64,000 nt of DNA. Source: Halichoerus grypus (taxonomy: Eukaryota; Chordata; Mammalia; Carnivora; Phocidae). A program made the translations under genes and the position numbers. Of this stretch, positions 10,533 to 22,477 are shown one piece after another (positions within the stretch are counted from its first letter, which is position 1; every line of letters starts with the position of its first letter). The stretch covers positions 171,956,437 through 172,020,436 of the forward strand of contig NC_135715.1 in assembly GCF_964656455.1 (NCBI RefSeq), written 5' to 3'. The notes under the pieces are model-generated. The model made no database searches, had not been told where the DNA came from, and saw nothing but the letters and a program-made list of their open reading frames with translations.

Positions 10533-13500
10533 ATGATGACAATTAATTCATATCTTTCAATAATCACTCTCAACGTGAATGGCCTAAATGCTCCCATAAA
10601 ATGGCACAGGGTTGCAGATTGGATAAAAAGACAGGACCCATCCATATGCTGTCTACAAGAGACTCATTTTGAACCTAAAGATACATCCAGACTGAAAGTG
10701 AAGGGATGGAGATCCATCTTCTATGCCAGCGGACCTCAAAAGAAAGCTGGGGTAGCAATTCTTATATCAGACAAATTAGATTTTAAACTAAAGTCTGTAA
10801 TTAGAGACACAGAAAGACACTATATCATTTTTAAAGGGTCTATCCAACAAGAAGATCTAACAATTGTAAATATCTATGCCCCCAACATGGGAGCAGCCAT
10901 CTATATAAGCCAACTGTTAACCAAAATAAAGAGTCATATTGATAACAATACGTTAATTGTAGGAGACCTCAATACTCCACTCTCAGCAATGGACAGATCA
11001 TCTAAGCAGAAAATCAACAAGGAAACAAGAGCTTTGAATGAAACATTGGACCGGATGGACCTCATAGATATTTACAGAACATTCCACCCTAAAACAACAG
11101 AATACTCATTCTTCTCGAGCGCACATGGAACTTTCTCCAGAATAGACCATATACTGGGTCACAAATCAGGTCTCAACCGATACCAAAAGACTGAGATTAT
11201 TCCCTGCATATTCTCAGACCACAATGCTCTAAAACTGGAACTCAATCACAAGGAAAAATTTGGCAGAAATTCAAACACTTGGAAGCTAAAGACCACTCTG
11301 CTCAAGAATGTTTGGGTCAACAAAGAAATCAAAGAAGAACTTAAACAATTCATGGTAATCAATGAGAATGAAAACACATCGGTCCAAAACCTATGGGATA
11401 CTGCAAAGGCGGTCCTAAGGGGGAAATACATAGCCATCCAAGCCTCACTCAAAAAAATAGAAAAATCCCGAATTCACCAACTAACTCTACACCTTAAAGA
11501 ACTAGAGAAAAAGCAACAAATGATGCCTAAGCCACGCATTAGAAGAGAAATAATTAAAATTAGAGCAGAAATCAATGAATTAGAAACCAGAAACACAGTA
11601 GATCAGATCAACGAAACTAGAAGTTGGTTCTTTGAAAGAATTAATAAGATCGATAAACCACTGGCCAGACTTATCCAAAAGAAAAGAGAAAGGACCCAAA
11701 TTAATAAAATTATGAATGAAAGGGGAGAGATCACGACTAACACCAAGGAAATAGAAACAATTATTAGAAATTATTATCAACAACTATATGCCAATAAACT
11801 GAGCAATCTGGATGAAATGGAGGCCTTCCCGGAAACCTATAAGCTGCCAAGACTGAAACAGGAAGAAATTGACAACCTGAATAGGCCAATAACCAGTAAC
11901 GAGATTGAAGCAGTGATCAAAAACCTCCCAAAAAACAAGAGTCCAGGGCCTGATGGATTCCCTGGGGAATTCTACCAAACATTCAAAGAAGAAATAATAC
12001 CTATTCTACTGAAGCTGTTTCAAAAAATAGAAACAGAAGGGAAACTTCCAAACTCATTCTATGAGGCCAGCATTACCTTAATCCCCAAACCAGGCAAAGA
12101 CCCCATCAAAAAGGAGAATTTCAGGCCGATATCCCTGATGAATATGGATTCCAAAATCCTCAAAAAAATCCTAGCTAATAGGATCCAACAATACATTAAA
12201 AGGATCATCCACCACGACCAAGTGGGATTTATCCCCAGGATGCAAGGGTGGTTCAATATTCGCAAATCAATCAATGTAATAGAACACATTAGTAAGAGGA
12301 GGGAGAGGAACCATATGGTCCTCTCAATTGATGCAGAAAAAGCATTTGACAAAATACAACATCCTTTCCTGATTAAAACTCTCCAGAGTATAGGGATAGA
12401 GGGAACATTCCTCAAGCTCATAAAATCCATCTATGAAAAACCCACAGCGAATATCATCCTCAATGGGGAAAAGCTGAGAGCCTTTCCCTTAAGATCAGGA
12501 ACAAGTCAAGGATGCCCACTCTCGCCATTATTGTTCAACATAGTACTAGAAGTCCTAGCAACAGCAATCAGACAACAAAAAGAAATAAAAAGTATTCAAA
12601 TTGGCAAAGAAGAAGTCAAACTCTCTTTTCACAGATGACATGATACTTTATGTGGAAAACCCAAAAGACTCCACCCCCAAATTATTGGAACTCATCCAGC
12701 AATTCAGTAATGTGGCAGGATACAAAATCAATGCACAGAAATCAGTTGCTTTCTTATACACTAACAACGCAACTGTAGAAAGAGAAATTAGAGAAACGAT
12801 TCCATTTACAATAGCACCAAAAACCCTAAGATACCTCGGAATAAACCTAACCAAAGAGGTAAAGGATCTATACCCTAGGAACTACAAAACACTCATGAAA
12901 GAAATTGAAGAAGACACAAAAAGATGGAAAAATATTCCACGCGCATGGATCAGAAGAATAAACATTGTTAAAATGTCTATGCTACCCAGAGCAATCTATA
13001 CCTTCAATGCCATCCCGATCAAAATTCCAATGACATTTTTCAAAGTGTTGGAACAAACAATCCTAAAATTTGTATGGAATCAGAAAAGACCCCAAATCGC
13101 CAAGGAAATGTTGAAAAAGAAAAACAAAGCTGGGGGCATCACGTTGCCTGATTTCTTGCTATATTACAAAGCTGTGATCACCAAGACAGCATGGTACTGG
13201 CACAAAAACAGACATATAGACCAATGGAACAGAATAGAGAGCCCAGATATGGACCCTCAACTCTATGGTCAAATAATCTTTGACAAAGCAGGAAAAAATA
13301 TGCAATGGAAAAAAGACAGTCTCTTCAATAAATGGTGCTGGGAAAATTGGACAGCCACATGCAGAAGAACGAAACTCGACCATTCTCTAACACCATTCAC
13401 AAAGATAAACTCAAAGTGGATGAAAGACTTCAATGTGAGACAGGAATCCATCAAAATCCTAGAAGAGAACATAGGCAGTAACCTCTTTGACATCGGCCAC

Positions 13501-14356
13501 AGCAACTTCTTTCAAGATACATCTCCAAAAGCTAGTGAAACAAAAGCAAAAATGAACTTTTGGGACTTCATCAGATAAAAAGCTTCTGCACAGCAAAGGA
13601 AACAGTCAACAAAATGAAGAGGCAACCCACAGAATGGGAGAAGATATTTGCAAATGACACTACAAATAAAGGGCTGGTATCCAAGATCTATAAAGAACTT
13701 CTCAAACTCAACACCCAAAAAACAAATAATCAAGTCAAAAAGTGGGCAGAAGATATGAAAAGACACTTCTCTGAAGAAGACATACAAATGGCTAACAGAC
13801 ACATGAAAAATGTCCATCATCATTAGCCATCAGGGAAATCCAAATCAAAACCACGCTGAGATACCACCTTACACCAGTTAGAATGGGAAAAATGGACAGG
13901 GAAAGAAACAACAAATGTTGGAGAGGTTGTGGAGAAAGGGGAACCCTCTTACACTGTTTTTGGGAATGCAAGTTGGTACAGCCACTTTGGAAAACAGTGT
14001 GGAGGTTCCTCAAAAATTTAAAAATAGAGCTACCCTATGACCCGGCAATTGCACTACTGGGTATTTACCCCAAAGACACAGATGTAGTGAAAAGAAGGGC
14101 CATGTGCACCCCAATGTTCATAGCAGCAATGTCCACAATAGCCAACCTGTGGAAAGAGCTGAGATGCCCTTCAACAGATGAATGGATAAAGAAGATGTGG
14201 TCCATATATACAATGGAATATTACTCAGCCATCAGAAAAGATGAATACCCAACTTTTACATCAACATGGATGGGACTGGAGGAGATTATGCTAAGTGAAA
14301 TAAGTCAAGCAGAGAAAGTCAATTATCATATGGTTTCACTTATTTGTGGAACATAA
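10533..14356 (+). pseudogene. L1 ORF2 (endonuclease / reverse transcriptase), broken
   Basis: ORF2p nicks target DNA and reverse-transcribes L1 RNA there. The endonuclease domain is open and its key residues sit at the expected positions: N14, E43, Y115, D145, N147, D205 and H230. The RT domain shows '[11 protein letters not shown]', motif A 'SIDAEKAFD' and motif B '[10 protein letters not shown]'. Motif C reads FTDD at 12628-12639 instead of the usual FADD. Reading frame is lost three times: just before motif C (about 12620-12628), near 13573, where a stop at 13576-13578 follows, and in an A-run at 13806-13810. The cysteine-rich C-terminal motif '[18 protein letters not shown]' survives in the last frame, which ends at the natural stop at 14354-14356. 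The length agrees with a complete ORF2 of about 1,275 codons. Confidence 0.95.
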
Positions 14357-14653
14357 AGAATAGCATGGAGGACATTAGGAGAAGGAAGGGAAAAATGGGG
14401 GGGCGGGAACTGGAGGGAGAGATGAACCATGAGAGACTATGGACTCTGAGAAACAAACAGGGTTTTAGAGGGGAGGGGGGGAGGGGGGATTAGTTAGCCC
14501 GGTGATGGGTATTAAGGAGGGCACGTACTGCATGGAGCACTGGGTGTTATACGAAAACAATGGATCATGGATCACCACATCAAAAACCAATGATGTATTG
14601 TATGGTGACTAACATAACATAATAAAATACAAAAAAAAAAATTTAAAAAAAAA
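14357..14653 (+). other. L1 3'UTR and A-rich tail
   Basis: This G-rich region contains consecutive G-runs at 14397-14405 and 14470-14487, a common feature of mammalian L1 3'UTRs. It then continues with the lineage-typical end and an A-rich tail. The poly(A) signal lies at 14621-14626. Confidence 0.9.
14621..14626 (+). terminator. L1 polyadenylation signal AATAAA
   Basis: A canonical AATAAA lies immediately before the A-rich tail of the full-length L1. Confidence 0.8.
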
Positions 14654-14665
14654 ATCAAGGTTTGC
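14654..14665. repeat. Right target-site duplication of the full-length L1
   Basis: atcaaggtttgc matches 8668-8679 exactly and is followed by host sequence. Confidence 0.9.
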
Positions 14666-14867
14666 AGTATTTGCCTTGACGTGAACAATGTTGGAAAGCA
14701 CTGTGACATTAAGATACAGTAAAGACTAAGGCTTTTAGAAACCTCACTGTTGAGTGAGTGAGATAGACATTTAAGCAAATAACTATAGTTACTAAAAGGC
14801 AATTTAATAAGTGCTAAAAAAAAAAAGAAATATGAACAGATGACAGCCTCATTTAAGGTACCATAAC

Positions 14868-15115
14868 AATAGCTTATCTTTGTTGAGAAATTACTATGTG
14901 TGAAACACTGTGGTAAGCAGTTTACAAACATCTCCATTGTGCATAAGAATCCTACTAGGTAGGTTCTATTATAATTCCCTTTTACAGATGGAAAGATCAA
15001 GACACAGAAAGGTTAAGTAGCTGAGTTTCATAGCTAATAAACAGAGGAAGTAGGGTTTGAACCTTGCTATTTGAACTGGAACCTATGCCCTTAAGCACTG
15101 ACATAGACAACTTTG
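14868..15115 (+). repeat. MIR SINE relic
   Basis: This shows the MIR order of blocks: 'attactatgtgtgaaacact', 'gtaagcagtttacaaac', 'cctactaggtaggttctatt', 'ttacagatggaaagatcaag', 'aggttaagtagctgag', then 'gtttgaacc'. It is near full length and diverged, as expected for this ancient mammalian family. Confidence 0.85.
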
Positions 15116-15334
15116 AACATACAGTCATGGTCAAAAAGTATTTAAATATGGTACTGAATGATGTCTCTCAAATGCCTTCTCACTGAATTCTTGGGACATT
15201 TGGTTTGAGTTGATCCTTGCTTAAAACCATCAGGGTGCATAAAAAACACTATTTTGAGGGTCTAAACAACCAATAAACAAGCTAAAAGCATCACATACCT
15301 TTAAGTGTAAAGCTCCAAACTGTTCACAGTTGAG

Positions 15335-15475
15335 TAGACTCACATCTTCATGAGGACAAGGCAGGTACGGTGTCTTTTTCATCTTGGATTCTTAGCACAG
15401 TATCTAGTGTAGGTGAGGAACTCAGCAATACTTGTTGAATAAATGAATGAACAAATAAACAAATGAAAGAATAAA
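15335..15475 (+). repeat. L2/MIR-like 3' end
   Basis: 'gtgtctttttcatcttggat' then 'cttagcacagtatctagtg' and 'cttgttgaataaatgaatga' follows the end of L2-type repeats. Only the 3' part is recognisable. Confidence 0.5.
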
Positions 15476-15611
15476 TTAAAATAGTTGAGGGACATGTACA
15501 AAAAAATGACAACAGTATAGAGAAAGGAGGACATCTCATTATCCAAACAAAAATAGTAGTGCCTTCATCATCTCCAATGATACAAAAGTTATATAAAGGC
15601 CATAGTGCCTA

Positions 15612-15814
15612 GGGGTGCCTGGGTGGCTCAGTTGGTTAAGCATCCAAGTCTTGATTTTGGCTTAGGTCCTGATCTCAGGGTTGTGAGACTGAGTCCCACA
15701 TCTGGCTCCACACTGGGCATGGAGCCTGCTTAAGATTCCTCTCTCTCTCTCCCTCTGCCCCCCAACCCCCCAACTACAGGTTCTTTTTCTCTCTCTCTCT
15801 CAAAAAAAAAAAAA
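15612..15814 (+). mobile_element. CAN-SINE
   Basis: Head 'ggggtgcctgggtggctcag', CT-rich body and A tail. Target-site duplication at 15596-15611 (aaggccatagtgccta) and 15815-15830 (aaggtcatagtgcata), two mismatches in 16. Confidence 0.94.
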
Positions 15815-15959
15815 AAGGTCATAGTGCATAATGTTGACATTGAGCTTATGTTTGAATTCTAGAACAGTACATTTTCAAAAGACATAGAAGACATCCAATC
15901 TGACTCAGTTTTAAAAGCCTCCCTTGTAACCTAATAGGATGTCATTAGGCCTCAATTTA

Positions 15960-16210
15960 CATACATTCAATGATAAAAAGCTACTTGTGACCAGCTGAAA
16001 TTGTTTAACATACAGAAGTCTTCCCTATCTTGACCCAGTATCTGCTTTCTAGTCCTAGTTCTACTACCGGAAACCATGTAGAACATTCTAATCTTTCTAG
16101 CTCATGATGGCCCACCAAATATTTGAAGACATTCATCATGTTTCCTTGTTCTCATCCCCATCTCTTTATGTTATCCTAGAGTACCATTTCTTTCTATTGA
16201 TTTCATGCAA
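15960..16210 (+). repeat. L3/CR1-type LINE relic
   Basis: 'ccaaatatttgaagacattc' followed by 'atcatgtttccttgttctc' matches the well-known conserved end of CR1/L3 LINEs. It is ancient and fragmentary. Confidence 0.5.
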
Positions 16211-17604
16211 CATGTGTATGTTTATTAAAAACAGGATGGTAACACAATTAGGGAAATTAGCCACAACCATGGTTAAAGGCTTGAGAAATCCTTTAACAGC
16301 ACATATTTGGAAATTTGTAGAAACAAAATTATATGCTCCTTGATGGAAATCGAGCTTTTCAGGTCTCCAAAGTTCCCCATGAGAATAACATAGGTAAATA
16401 CCACTTACCTCTCTTCCCGGAATGAGGATTCTGCCAGCCATATACGCTCACCTTCACATTTTCTTGGGGCAATTTTTATATCCTCATGGCCTCCTCTCTC
16501 CTATTCTTAAGACTGTATTTATATACTCAACAAGCACAACAAAATAATGCAACATGACCCTAAGTGTTTAAGGTGAAACTAACTGAAGAAAAGTCAAGTT
16601 TCCAGGAATATCCCTCAGCCAGCCAAAAATTCGGGTCTGGCTAAGTTTCATTCCTACATACCCAGATTTTTTCCCCATTTTTTCTCTCATCCTAATTCCC
16701 TTTCTCTGGTCTTAAGTTTTCCCATACTCAGTTTTCCGTTCCAGGAGAATGAAGGGCCCCACACACCCTATGCTTAATCAGTACTGTTGTAGAAAAATTA
16801 ACTCAGGCTCAGAACATAAAAACAAGACTTTGCTATTTATACGAATTGCCCTGCAGGAAGTAAGAAGCAATGAAAGAAAGCACGATGCTCCAGTTCCCTA
16901 ACACTACTACATGACAGGCTTGGTTGATACTGAGCACAGTCTGTGATTTTCTAAGATTTGCTTTGTGATCTGTAGAGGAGGGGGTTTGACATGACATTCA
17001 GTTAAGAAAAATAGATATCATGACATTCAATAGGAAAAGAAAGAGTGGGATATGTACAAGAGGACATTGCAGATTTATAAAGGGGTCTCAATATCTGTCC
17101 AGGAGGATAAAATATTAAGGATCCCTGTTAGTTGAGAATTTTATCCTTTTGAAAATAAGAAAAGAGTTTGTAGCCTTGTAAATCCTGTTTCTCTCTTCAA
17201 TATGGAATAGGTCGTGAGTCTTATTTCTAAAGGGCAACTCGTTCCTTTCCCTCTCCCTAGAGGAGAAGATTTCAATGTGCACTGCATTTGGAGCTGTTTT
17301 GTTCATGGTCTCACGCTCCCCCCCCCCACCTTTTGGCCACAGGGGACTTTTAATGTTTTAATGTGGGCAGAGAATAGTTTCAAACTGTCATGACTGAACT
17401 AAAGTCCCGTTAAAAAAATTTTTTCTATATACTTAATCTGGCTCTTTAAAATTATACTAAGGAATTGCTTCTCTCTTTTAAGAAGTCATTTTTTGCCATT
17501 TAGTAATGAAACATAATTGCACAAGTCAATGTTAATTTATAACAATGAAACAATAAAATATTGATGAAATAAAAATCCCCAGACTTCAGATATGAAAACA
17601 GGCA
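16211..17604. other. Unassigned non-coding sequence
   Basis: No recognisable repeat or gene. A C-run sits at 17318-17327. Confidence 0.5.
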
Positions 17605-18130
17605 TTTAAATCAATTCTTCACATGGCACCAAAGCAATCTTTCTAAAACACTAACCAGTTTGCATTTCTTGCTTAAAACACTTCACTAGCTTCCTGCCAT
17701 TTGTAAAATAAAGTCTAAACTCATTAGTATGATAAAATATTTCCTTCATAGTTGATTCTTGCTTATTACTCATATCCCACCATTCAGATGCGATCTCGTT
17801 TCATACTATAGCAATACTAGGCTACTCACAGTCCTTCAAATACACCAAGATATTTTATGCCTCCTTGCCTGCATTTTTATCATTCTAATGGAATTCCCTT
17901 CTGTAACGTCCACTCAGTAAAATCCCATTCATCCTTCAAAATCCTGCCCAGATTTTACGTACTCCAAGAAATCTTTGTATTAGTGCTTCCCTGAATGAAT
18001 CCATCACTCTTTCCTCTCTCTGCTACTTTGGCACTTCATCCATATTTCTATTGTCTTCTTTAACCACAATGTCTTGTAGACTCTTTGGGAACAAACAAAT
18101 TTTTGTGTCACAGTACATAGGACACTCTAT
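17605..18130 (+). repeat. L2 LINE 3' end
   Basis: Ordered L2 landmarks are seen: 'ttgcttaaaacacttcact', 'cttcctgccatttgtaaaat', 'aaagtctaaactcatta', 'cccattcatccttcaaaatc', 'gtagactctttgggaac'. It is diverged, in forward orientation. Confidence 0.7.
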
Positions 18131-18239
18131 AGATGCAAGCATTCCATAAAAAATTCAAATTGGATGAGTTTAGATTATTTGATAAAAAAATATATTTTCA
18201 TAGACCCTCCAAAATGAAAGCAAATACTAGAACTTTAAT

Positions 18240-18410
18240 GTTATATAGTTCAGACTTGATCCTCACAGTAATCTTGCAAAGTGAGCAAAATAAATATTTT
18301 TACATCATTAATACAGAACAGCTAATAAACGGAAGTGCTAGAATCAGAACCTAAGACTTTTGATTCCCACATTGCCAATGCTCTACATACTATCTACTTT
18401 GACCACAAAA
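18240..18410 (+). repeat. MIR SINE relic
   Basis: 'gatcctcacagtaatcttgc', 'ttttacatcattaatacag' and 'agaatcagaacctaagactt' follow the MIR 3' half. Confidence 0.6.
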
Positions 18411-18534
18411 AATTCACTCTCAGAGACTCTTCTGATCAGATAGCCTGATGAAAAGGATCCCTCTGGGGTGAATCTCTAATTATGCTGAGGCAGTGAAGCC
18501 ACAAGAGTATATACCATATACCATTTGTATAAAA

Positions 18535-18765
18535 TTCTAGAACAGTGGGTATCAAGCAGGGTCAGTTTTGCCCCCAAGGGACATTTGACAATATCTTGTG
18601 ACATTTTTGTTTGTTGCAACTGGGGCAAGGGTGCTACACACATTTGGTGGATAGAGACAAGGGATGCTAATTAACCCCCTGCAATGTACATGACAGTCTT
18701 CTACAACAAAGAATTATCTGCTCCTAAATATCAATAGCACTGAGGCTGAGGTTGAGGTTGTCTGC
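18535..18765 (+). mobile_element. MER20 (hAT-Charlie DNA transposon)
   Basis: This runs in MER20 order from 'gtcagttttgcccccaaggg' through 'acatttgacaatatcttgtg', 'gcaactggggcaagggtgct', 'caaagaattatctgctcc' and 'caatagcactgaggctgagg'. Near full length (about 220 bp), non-autonomous and long inactive. The terminal repeats are decayed. Confidence 0.8.
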
Positions 18766-18769
18766 TGTA

Positions 18770-19020
18770 GAAAATACAAACTAATCTATGGTGAGAGAAA
18801 GGAAATTAGTAGTTGCTAGGGATGGGGGGACAAACAAGGATTGGAGGAAGAGATTACAAAAGACCACCAGGAAACTCTCACTCTCAGGGGTGATGGATAT
18901 ATACAGTATCTTGATTTTAGTGATCATTTCATGTGTGTAAACATATGTTAACATTAATGAATTTGTACATTTAAACATTACTTATCTATTATGCCTCAAT
19001 AAAGCTGTTCTTTAAAAAAG
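18770..19020 (+). repeat. Old L1M 3' end
   Basis: 'tagtagttgctagggatggg', 'caggggtgatggatatatac' and the end 'tatgcctcaataaagctg' match old L1M 3'UTRs. It ends in an A-rich tail. Confidence 0.6.
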
Positions 19021-19039
19021 TTAAAAAATTAAGTGATAG

Positions 19040-19515
19040 AACAACACCAGTGAGAAAAAGTCTTCTCCCACATTGTACAAGGGTTGGTTTGTGTGACCAA
19101 TAAAATACAGAAATTATGGTATATCACTTCCAAGATTAATTATAAAAAGCACTTTGCCTTATATCTTGGCCTCTCTTTCACTCTCAGTCTTTGATATGCA
19201 CCCTGGGGTAAGCCAGCTGCCATGTCATGTCCAGCCTTATAGAAAACCACATGAGAAACAGAGGCTGGTGACCAAGAGCCAGCAAGAAACTGAGGCCTAC
19301 AAATAGCCATGTGAGTGAGGATCCTCCAGCCCCAGTCAAGCCTTCAGATGAAAACTTAACTACAACCTCATGAGAGGTCCTGGGCCAGAATCACTCAGCT
19401 AAACCATTTCCTGAATTCCTGACCCTCAGAAACTGAGTGAGATAATAATAGTGTTTTTCATTTCAAGCTGATAAGTTGTGGGATAATCTGTTATACAGTA
19501 AGAGGCAACTACTAC
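19040..19515 (+). mobile_element. MLT1-type MaLR LTR
   Basis: The sequence follows MLT1: 'cagctgccatgtcatgtcc', 'gccagcaagaaactgaggc', 'ccagtcaagccttcagatga', 'cctgaattcctgaccctcag', 'aaactgagtgagataataat', 'aagctgataagttgtgggat'. It is a solitary old LTR; no internal genes are seen beside it. Confidence 0.8.
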
Positions 19516-20194
19516 ACCAACCTGCTCCTCAAAGATGGGAGTTAGACATAAGCCTACATTCAGTAGGTATGTCTTAGGATGCCCACACCCCAACCTAACA
19601 GCTACTTTTAGAATGCCATCCCAGAGCCTACAAATGATCCAATATGCTCTTTGGACAATGTAAAGAACGGAAAAGGATGTAGAGGGGTCAAGGGAGCAGA
19701 TGTAATCTGATCTGGTCTCTCTGGGTCTTAAAAAGGAGCTGGGAAAAAAGGACATCTCTCTAACCCAGAACAATTACCTGAAGCTGGTTGGGAAGCACAA
19801 CATGGAGACCTTAACAGAGGTCTTTCTTACCTGACTGTTCCAAGCAAACAGAGTAAGGGATAAAATGTGATTCACAAATTAAGTAGAGACTTAACATCCA
19901 AACAATTCACTTAGAATCTGTACTGTTAAACCCACAGCTTCGAATAGAAAAAAGTCATTGTCTCCAGAAGACCTAGTTAAAACGCCACATGGCAGAAGGG
20001 CAAGAGCCCTCTCCCATTAATATTATGGCAAAAGAGGGGTTGATTAATAGTGTTCATTTCTTTTTTTTTTTCTTTTCAAAAGGCACAAAGATAAGAGGAA
20101 AAAAGTAAAATAGGGACCAAGATTGTTTCAACTGGAGTGCTATCAGGGGCTGTTGATTAAAAAATAAACAACAATAACAATAACAAAACCACAA
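19516..20194. other. Unassigned non-coding sequence
   Basis: No recognisable gene. A T-run lies at 20060-20070, and short A/T-rich patches occur. Confidence 0.45.
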
Positions 20195-20382
20195 AAGTGA
20201 TTCACAGCCTTAGCTGCATATGGGAATTACACAGGGGGCTTTAAAAAATACTGATGCGCAGAACACACTCTAGATCTATTGCTTCAGAATCTTTGAGGAT
20301 GAGAAGCAGTCAGCTATGTTATTTTTTAAAAGCTCCCTGGATGATTCCAATATGTAGCCACGTTCAAGAACCACTGAGCTGT
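20195..20382 (+). mobile_element. MER5A (hAT-Charlie DNA transposon)
   Basis: Ordered MER5A landmarks: 'agctgcatatgggaattaca', 'actgatgcgcagaacacac', 'ttgcttcagaatctttgagg', 'aagctccctggatgattcc' and the terminal 'caagaaccactgag'. Nearly full length (about 189 bp), long inactive. Confidence 0.8.
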
Positions 20383-21635
20383 GGGATGAGACATCCAAGA
20401 AGAACACTGAAAGAGCAAGAAGAGAAAGAAAAACAAACCACTGAATTCAGTGCATTTGGCCCATCCCTTTCAAAGGGTAGCTTAAATGCTCTAGCTGCCA
20501 CTATTTACTTGACAACATAAACTCATCAAGCTATCTCAGTATTGTATTCCTCATTTTTCACAGGACCAAGCATGCTGTTAACATTTTATAAATGTTAAAT
20601 AATAAGAATGGTTTGCTGTTAGATTTCTCTTTGTAGTTGTCATTGCTGTAGAGCTGGATGGCAGGTGAGAGGTTTTGTTCAGTAAGTTCCAATTATTTGG
20701 ACATCACAGTACTGGTCAAATCATAGTCTACCACAGACCCCAGGGCAGTGAAGGTACAAGTGGAGTATCAACAGAAGCAGTTCCTGGAATGTCACCTTAT
20801 TTTTCCTACAGCTATGTGGCTCCACTGGCTTTTCAGAAAATCTGGGTCTCTATCTCTCCTCCTTCATTTTGTAGACATCCTAGATTTCTCCCCATTGTTA
20901 AGATGTGCCAAGACCTGGACTCAAAATCCAGCAGACTGTCTCCCAGAGAACTGGCCCTGTGGCTCTTCTCACTCTTCATAAAATATTTCCAAAATCACCT
21001 GCTCTCAACATTTTGGGTAGTTGTTATACAAGGAACACTGAAGTATATTAAGTCTGGGGAACCCTCCAGGTGTTGATAAGGAAAAAACAATTAAGGATCA
21101 AAGCCTTAAGAAAATTACATTTCCAATGTCATACCAAATGACCTTTAATTGTGAGTAGTTAAGAATTATTCCACGTCCAGGCTCTCATGTGTCTATCTAG
21201 TATCTTTACATTACAAAATCTAAGGTTCTGCTTTGTTTTAATAATGTCTTTAAGCTTCCACTGGGAATTTCTTCAATACACAAAGATGTTAATTGGTGAA
21301 CAAGAAAAGTATTTGAAGGACTTCATGACCTACGATTATTCTTTGGGAGAGTTAGATTTTTGTTTTAACATATGAAAGAATATTTGTGCCTCCTCTTCTC
21401 AGGAAAAACCTGTAGCCATAATTCTATCAGCATGTGGCTATCATATGTTCTAGAATTATGAACAAGAGTTCCCTCTGTCAGAGGTAGCATCCCAAGACAA
21501 CTTAATGAGAAAGTAAGGCAAGAGAAATGCAATTCTCTTGTGAATGCAAACACCTAATTCAATGAATTACACAGTAGACAAAAAATAAGGAAAATGCAAA
21601 CAAGATTCTAGCTCTTCATTTATATGAGGGCTATT
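20383..21635. other. Unassigned non-coding sequence
   Basis: No repeat family is recognised. The overlapping frames at 20675-21076 and 20748-20981 show no domain, splice architecture or codon signature that I can defend. Confidence 0.45.
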
Positions 21636-21720
21636 TATTTATTTACTTATTTATTACTTGTTTATTTGTCTGCATGCATGCATGCGTGCGCATGCACACA
21701 CACACACACACACACACAGG
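21636..21720. repeat. Compound microsatellite (ATTT)n-(TGCA)n-(CA)n
   Basis: An (ATTT)/(ACTT) stretch leads into 'tgcatgcatgcatgcgtgcg' and then an (AC)n run. Bases 21671-21718 alternate pyrimidine and purine without exception. Confidence 0.95.
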
Positions 21721-22029
21721 CTCACAGTTTCAAGTTTTCTTCTTTTCTAATCTAGACACCAAAGAAGTTCAAGAATGTAATTTATTTTCTTAGTAAAAAG
21801 GACTTTTACCATAGTAATACCACACATTATTTTACAGAGCCCATTGAGAAGAAGTAAGGGTGTATTATAAAGCAGTGTTAATGTTTGGGGGTAATTTGTG
21901 TGCCTGAAGTTCCTTATTATAATACTTTGAACCTGGGAGATACAATTATTATGTAGCAATAAAGGACAATAGCATTGAAGGCTTACTTGTTCATTACCTG
22001 GGTTTCAGGTACATTTTTATTGCTGCTTT

Positions 22030-22462
22030 CTGCAATTGTATGATGGAACTGTGGCACATGAAACACAATGACATATATGCAAGGCTTTTGATTATAGCAC
22101 TCTTTGTAATGGCAAATAACTAGGGAAAAAACTAAATATCCATCAACAGGAAATATTTTAAATAAATTATGCTATATCTATTCAGTAAAATACTAAGCTG
22201 TTAAAAGAATGTGATGATTTATGAAATTCTCTTTAACATATATAATTATAGGAAACTAAAAGGTATAGTTTAGTCTGCATAATATGCAACCATTTATGGG
22301 ACTAAAGGAAGATTAGACATGTATATTTAATTCATATATGCATAGGCCAGTAAGAAAAAATAGTAATAATTATGGAGAAGAGTGAAAGAGTAGGAATTTC
22401 TAGGGGCAGAAAGAATTTTTTACCTTTTTGTTCTGTGTTTTATATTGTCTGTACTTTTCTTT
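22030..22462 (+). repeat. Old L1M 3'-end fragment
   Basis: 'agcactctttgtaatggcaa' then 'aactaaatatccatcaacag', 'ctgttaaaagaatgtgatg' and 'aaccatttatgggactaaa' match the 3' portion of old L1M elements in forward orientation. Confidence 0.55.
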
Positions 22463-22477
22463 AAAAAGACTTTAACA

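Larger units (their letters stand above)
8680..14653 (+). mobile_element. Full-length LINE-1 retrotransposon, inactive
   Basis: A 5.97-kb L1 is complete from a G-rich start through the 5'UTR (8680-9565), ORF1 (9566-10454), a 78-bp spacer, ORF2 (10533-14356), the 3'UTR and an A-rich tail ending at 14653. It is flanked by a 12-bp target-site duplication. The 3' end with 'accatgagagactatgg' marks a carnivoran L1 lineage. ORF1 carries one frameshift and ORF2 three, and the reverse transcriptase active-site alanine is threonine (FTDD), so it cannot mobilise itself as it stands. The limited number of breaks suggests a fairly young insertion, though age cannot be measured here. Confidence 0.96.

Noticed and set aside
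20675..21076. 133-codon plus-strand frame as a possible host gene
   Set aside because: No domain, no partner exon and a second frame of similar quality overlaps it. Frames of this length occur by chance in 64 kb.
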